Source: Vitis vinifera (Eukaryota; Streptophyta; Magnoliopsida; Vitales; Vitaceae). From it: a stretch of 64,000 bases of DNA. The notes below the pieces were generated by a model. That model saw only the letters and a list, made by a program, of their open reading frames with translations, had not been told where the DNA came from and did not search any database. The stretch is from the NCBI RefSeq assembly GCF_030704535.1, contig NC_081822.1, forward strand, positions 33,525,501 through 33,589,500, given 5' to 3'. Shown in pieces: positions 61,125 to 64,000 of the stretch (its first letter is position 1; every line of letters starts with the position of its first letter). Both the position numbers and the translations under genes were made by a program.

Positions 61125-61590
61125 GGATTTCACTGCCAAAGACTGAATTTTAGAGTTATGAGCCCTAGTTTGATTCTTTAAGGAGCTAGGAAATTGAAGA
61201 GAAGATCAGCAAAGTAAGGTGGTGTGCAACACCCAGTGGATCACTATTTATTCTTTCAACAAACAAGACAATTAAACGTGTGGAACCTGGAAATCAGTGA
61301 TCGATGTTTTAATATCATGAAACCATCAAACAGGGAGGATCTTACTGAGGTGATAACAGCATCTGAGTTCCATCCAATTCACTGTAATCTGTTGGCATAT
61401 AGCAGCTCAAGAGGTTCTATTCAGCTAGTTGACTTGCGGCAATTGGCAGTATTTGATCACAAAGCAAGGATATTACAACATGGAGAGTCCAGTGGGCTTA
61501 AATCTTTTTGACAGAAATTCTCATCTATCTTGGACTTTAAGCTAGCATCTGATAAAAAAACATCAGAATTTTCACCCTATTCTACGACCG
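61125..61590 (+). pseudogene. PP2A B55 regulatory subunit fragment (WD40)
   Basis: Frames read KTEF, stop, SYEP, stop, FDSLRS, stop, EIEEKISKVRWCATPSGS, then LFILSTNKTIK. A join then leads to NVWNLEISDRCFNI, EDLTEVITASEFHPIHCN and LAYSSSRGSIQLVDLRQ. These are two separated parts of the B55 beta-propeller brought together by an internal deletion. Stops and shifts exclude function. The B55 family directs PP2A to its substrates. Confidence 0.8.
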
Positions 61591-62111
61591 ATGCATGCAT
61601 GGCAGTATGCTTGAGATCATTGCAGGCCTTCATCCAAGAAATGCTGAGGGGGCAACAGAATGAAGTGTGGCTGTTAGGAGAAAATGGTTGCGATATTCAG
61701 CAGTGAGGCCAGGGATGGCGAATGAGTAACTCTGGAAGGAGATGCAATCATATGGAGACGTTTAGTTGATGCCTTTAGTTGTCTATTACAGTCTTATAAC
61801 CTGGAAAACCGATGCCTGCAAGGGAGGTAGGATTCCAGCTTCTTCCTGGTGGCTTCAATGACAAAATAGCTGATGCATCAACGTCACAAGCTGAACTTCA
61901 ATTTGATCAAGTTTCACCAGAACTATCTGTGGAAGGCCTTGCCAAAAATAGTGTTGATTTGAACAAGGATCAGTCACTATATACTTCAGGCAAGGGCGGG
62001 TGATAATAAGGACACTTGGGAAAGCTGGGATACAATGGGTAAACTGGTTACTGAAATCAGACACAACAGAAGACTATTTTTGTTTTCAGGAAAACTCTGC
62101 TAATTCTGGTG

Positions 62112-62222
62112 AAATTGAATGCTAGTGGATATGATGCCATCCACATCACAAGAATTGAGACAAGTTTTGAATGTGACACTTTCATTCCCACCTTTGGCAC
62201 TTCTACATTTCATCCATGTAGA
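62112..62222 (+). pseudogene. DHFR-TS fragment (C-terminal part of the DHFR domain)
   Basis: The frame reads LNASGYDAIHITRIETSF, then ECDTFIPTFGTS. In plant bifunctional dihydrofolate reductase-thymidylate synthase this segment lies near the end of the DHFR domain. Just upstream, ttttgttttcag looks like an intron acceptor, so the donor copy may have been genomic. The frame then runs into unrelated acidic sequence (RDDDHDSPEGDDDDSEYEGD). Confidence 0.7.
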
Positions 62223-62427
62223 AGAGGTGGGGATCCAACAGAGAGAGATGATGATCACGACAGTCCAGAAGGTGATGATGATGATTCTGAGTATGAAGGT
62301 GACAGCACAGATATTCAGATGCTGGAAGCAATCTTTACAAGGATGAAGATGACAGTTCAGGAATTTATTGGGAAGTCAGGCTGAATAGATTGGACTTGCT
62401 ATGATATTTGAACAAATGAAGTTTGAT

Positions 62428-62606
62428 ATGGGGGTTCAGCTACAGTTCTAGGTGCAGCAAAAGCCGTTGTTCAAATTAAACCTTCTGGAGTGGAAGTTCA
62501 TTTCATTGTCTCAGCTTATGAGAAAATGGTAAGCAGAACAGGCTTAAGGCCTGGAAACGTTGTCATAGCTTTAAATGGAAAGACAATTGAGGCCAATAAC
62601 TTGGAG
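62428..62606 (+). pseudogene. Leucine aminopeptidase (M17) fragment
   Basis: The frame reads MGGSATVLGAAKAVVQIKPS, GVEVHFIVSAYEKMVS, then TGLRPGNVVIALNGKTIEAN. This is the M17 catalytic-domain stretch just before the metal-binding NTDAEGR motif, which is absent here. There is no flanking peptidase sequence. Confidence 0.75.
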
Positions 62607-64000
62607 AGGGCAAAGGCCCATAAATCCATTATGGAAACAGGCAGCCTGGAAAGGGTATAATGTGTCTGATATCAAACAATTTGGTGAGTCCGATAGAGAG
62701 AATGATGAAGCTGCTGATGCTGTTGCCTCAAAATAAGAACAAACTTTGTTGGAGGTGACCTCCATAATGAGGTATGTATATCCACCAATGGGGACTCACT
62801 TTCACAAGAGCTATCTCTGGTAAATTCATCACTAATGCAGCCACTTATCACTGTTCCAGGTGCTGAAATGTCCTTAAATCAAGCACTTCAAGCTTAGTGT
62901 TCTCAACCTTTCTCCCATAGTGGAATGCCAGATGAAATCACCACAATTGGAAGAAAGCAGGACACTCTGACTTTAAATATCGAAGTATTTCCAGGGGGCT
63001 CACCCAATTGGATTACAAATATCCCATTCGTATATCAGAGAGGTTTTCTTTTGTCATCCATCTGAAGATTCTGATTCTGTTTGCCTTGCCCAGATCAAAA
63101 AAATAGAAGAGCAGGGACTGTCATACCCAGAAAATCCTGATATCCACCTTGAGCAGGTTGTCCATGTCCTGCTTGAATCACAGGAAACTAATAAAATGCA
63201 GGAACAGAATTTTTGGAATACTGAAAAACCTCTCAACGTTTGTTCATACGCTGCTGGGTCCTGACCATCATTTCAGGGTGGGGACTTGATTGTTCTCAAT
63301 GGACTTGGCTACTCCAAAACAATGAAAGGAACTAGTTCAGTCTAGCCATGGGATAATGCTTACTGTTCTGGGAAAAGATCAGCAGCCTGTGGGCTTTGCT
63401 TTAGATAATGCTGGTGCAGTTGCAAACGACAAGGTCTTCATGATGGATTTTTCTTTTTTTTTTTCTGCTCCTTTAATCTGTGAATTCTCCAAGGATCCCT
63501 GGTCAGATCAGTCCGGAAATCAGTACTAACCAAGGGAACAGGCAAGAAACTGCAATCAGGTATTAGAACCTTACAGAAAAGAAGAGTTCTACTAGGTCAT
63601 TGCAATCATATTGATGTGCGTTGAGGGTTATTGATGCTCTTACATGATGCTTCAGGGAGGAATATTGAAGCATTTTGGATTCAAGGAAACTCAGCCAGCC
63701 AGCAAACCAATAGGCTTAGGATATATGATGAAGATCGTGGTTATCTAAGCTGAAGAGGATTCTGACTCACCGTATGGAAGAGCCCAAGGTATGGGAAGGG
63801 CACTAGAATATCAAGCACAGCTCATAGACCAATATGGGGCAGAGAAAGAAAACACAAGGAGAGTGGGAAGAGAAATTCAGAGAGAATAACAGCAGCACCA
63901 ACACCATCAGTAATGCAGTCTCAGTCACACTCACAGGCCCTTCTCCAGCATGGCCGGCTTGATGCACTATCCTTTTCATGATGTTTTTCATTTTTTGTGT
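62607..64000. other. Unrecognised continuation of the gene-fragment mosaic
   Basis: Coding-like pieces in varying plus-strand frames are visible, for example QIKKIEEQGLSYPENPDI (about 63090), VLGKDQQPVGFALDNAG (about 63370) and ALEYQAQLIDQYGAEKEN (about 63805). I cannot assign them. Stops and shifts are frequent. No terminal structure of a transposon is evident before the window ends. Confidence 0.35.

Noticed and set aside
1-64000. CRISPR arrays, bacterial operons, phage features or rRNA genes
   Set aside because: No regularly spaced identical repeats, Shine-Dalgarno-led gene strings, or rRNA sequence were seen. Introns and plant elements show this is eukaryotic nuclear DNA.

Overview
The window is plant nuclear DNA. 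It is AT-rich, has spliced genes with GT-AG introns, Ty1/copia, hAT and MITE elements, and a tandem cluster of TIR-NB-LRR (TNL) disease-resistance genes that carry the C-terminal jelly-roll/Ig-like (C-JID) domain. The TNL type (five coding exons, an Asp/Ser-rich tail, RUN1/RPV1 or TMV-N-like) together with the repeat types suggests a woody eudicot, most likely a grapevine relative (Vitis/Muscadinia). That species guess is an inference from family resemblance only.

Layout. 0-2.6 kb: AT-rich spacer with MITE and dispersed-repeat remnants. 3.2-7.2 kb (-): TNL1, the only locus with an uninterrupted reading frame through all five exons (1135 aa by my splicing). 7.9-8.7 kb: inverted-repeat transposon carrying a tRNA-like segment. 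9.2-13.7 kb: degenerate hAT element whose N-terminal transposase region is tandemly duplicated. 15.0-15.36 kb: copia gag stub joined directly to TNL2. 15.36-19.5 kb (-): TNL2 pseudogene. 19.9-20.2 kb: a clean Tourist-like MITE. 21.1-24.7 kb (+): decayed copia element joined to the broken end of TNL3 (24.7-26.5 kb, -). 27.6-31.2 kb: relics of an unrecognised companion gene. 31.9-35.7 kb (-): TNL4 pseudogene. 37.4-38.0 kb: hAT-type MITE. 38.96-41.38 kb: a 2.4-kb insertion with a perfect 9-bp target duplication. 41.6-45.6 kb (-): TNL5, nearly intact but with one extra A in a homopolymer at the end of the NB-ARC exon. 46.4-47.0 kb: second companion-gene relic. 47.06-47.96 kb: long inverted repeat. 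48.3-48.8 kb (-): TNL6, a TIR exon only. 49-57 kb: spacer with a foldback element, a textbook 8-bp-TSD MITE, an Au-like SINE and a copia pol 3' half. 57.6-64 kb (+): a less AT-rich stretch holding short, stop-riddled pieces of at least six unrelated host genes in the same orientation (ABCC transporter, RING/PHD-like protein, listerin, PP2A B55 subunit, DHFR-TS, leucine aminopeptidase).

How it fits together. All six TNL loci lie on the minus strand and share their 5' flank, so the cluster grew by tandem or segmental duplication. TNL2 and TNL3 share an intron-1 MITE. TNL4 and TNL6 share both flanks. Copia, hAT, MITE and foldback insertions then broke most copies. A functional TNL would detect a pathogen effector, oligomerise through its NB-ARC domain, and activate the TIR NADase and EDS1 signalling. 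Only TNL1, and possibly a truncated TIR-NB form of TNL5, still look able to encode protein. The mosaic at 59-62.7 kb resembles cargo of a gene-capturing transposon (Helitron or Pack-MULE-like) or a chimeric retro-insertion, and is the most unusual part of the window.
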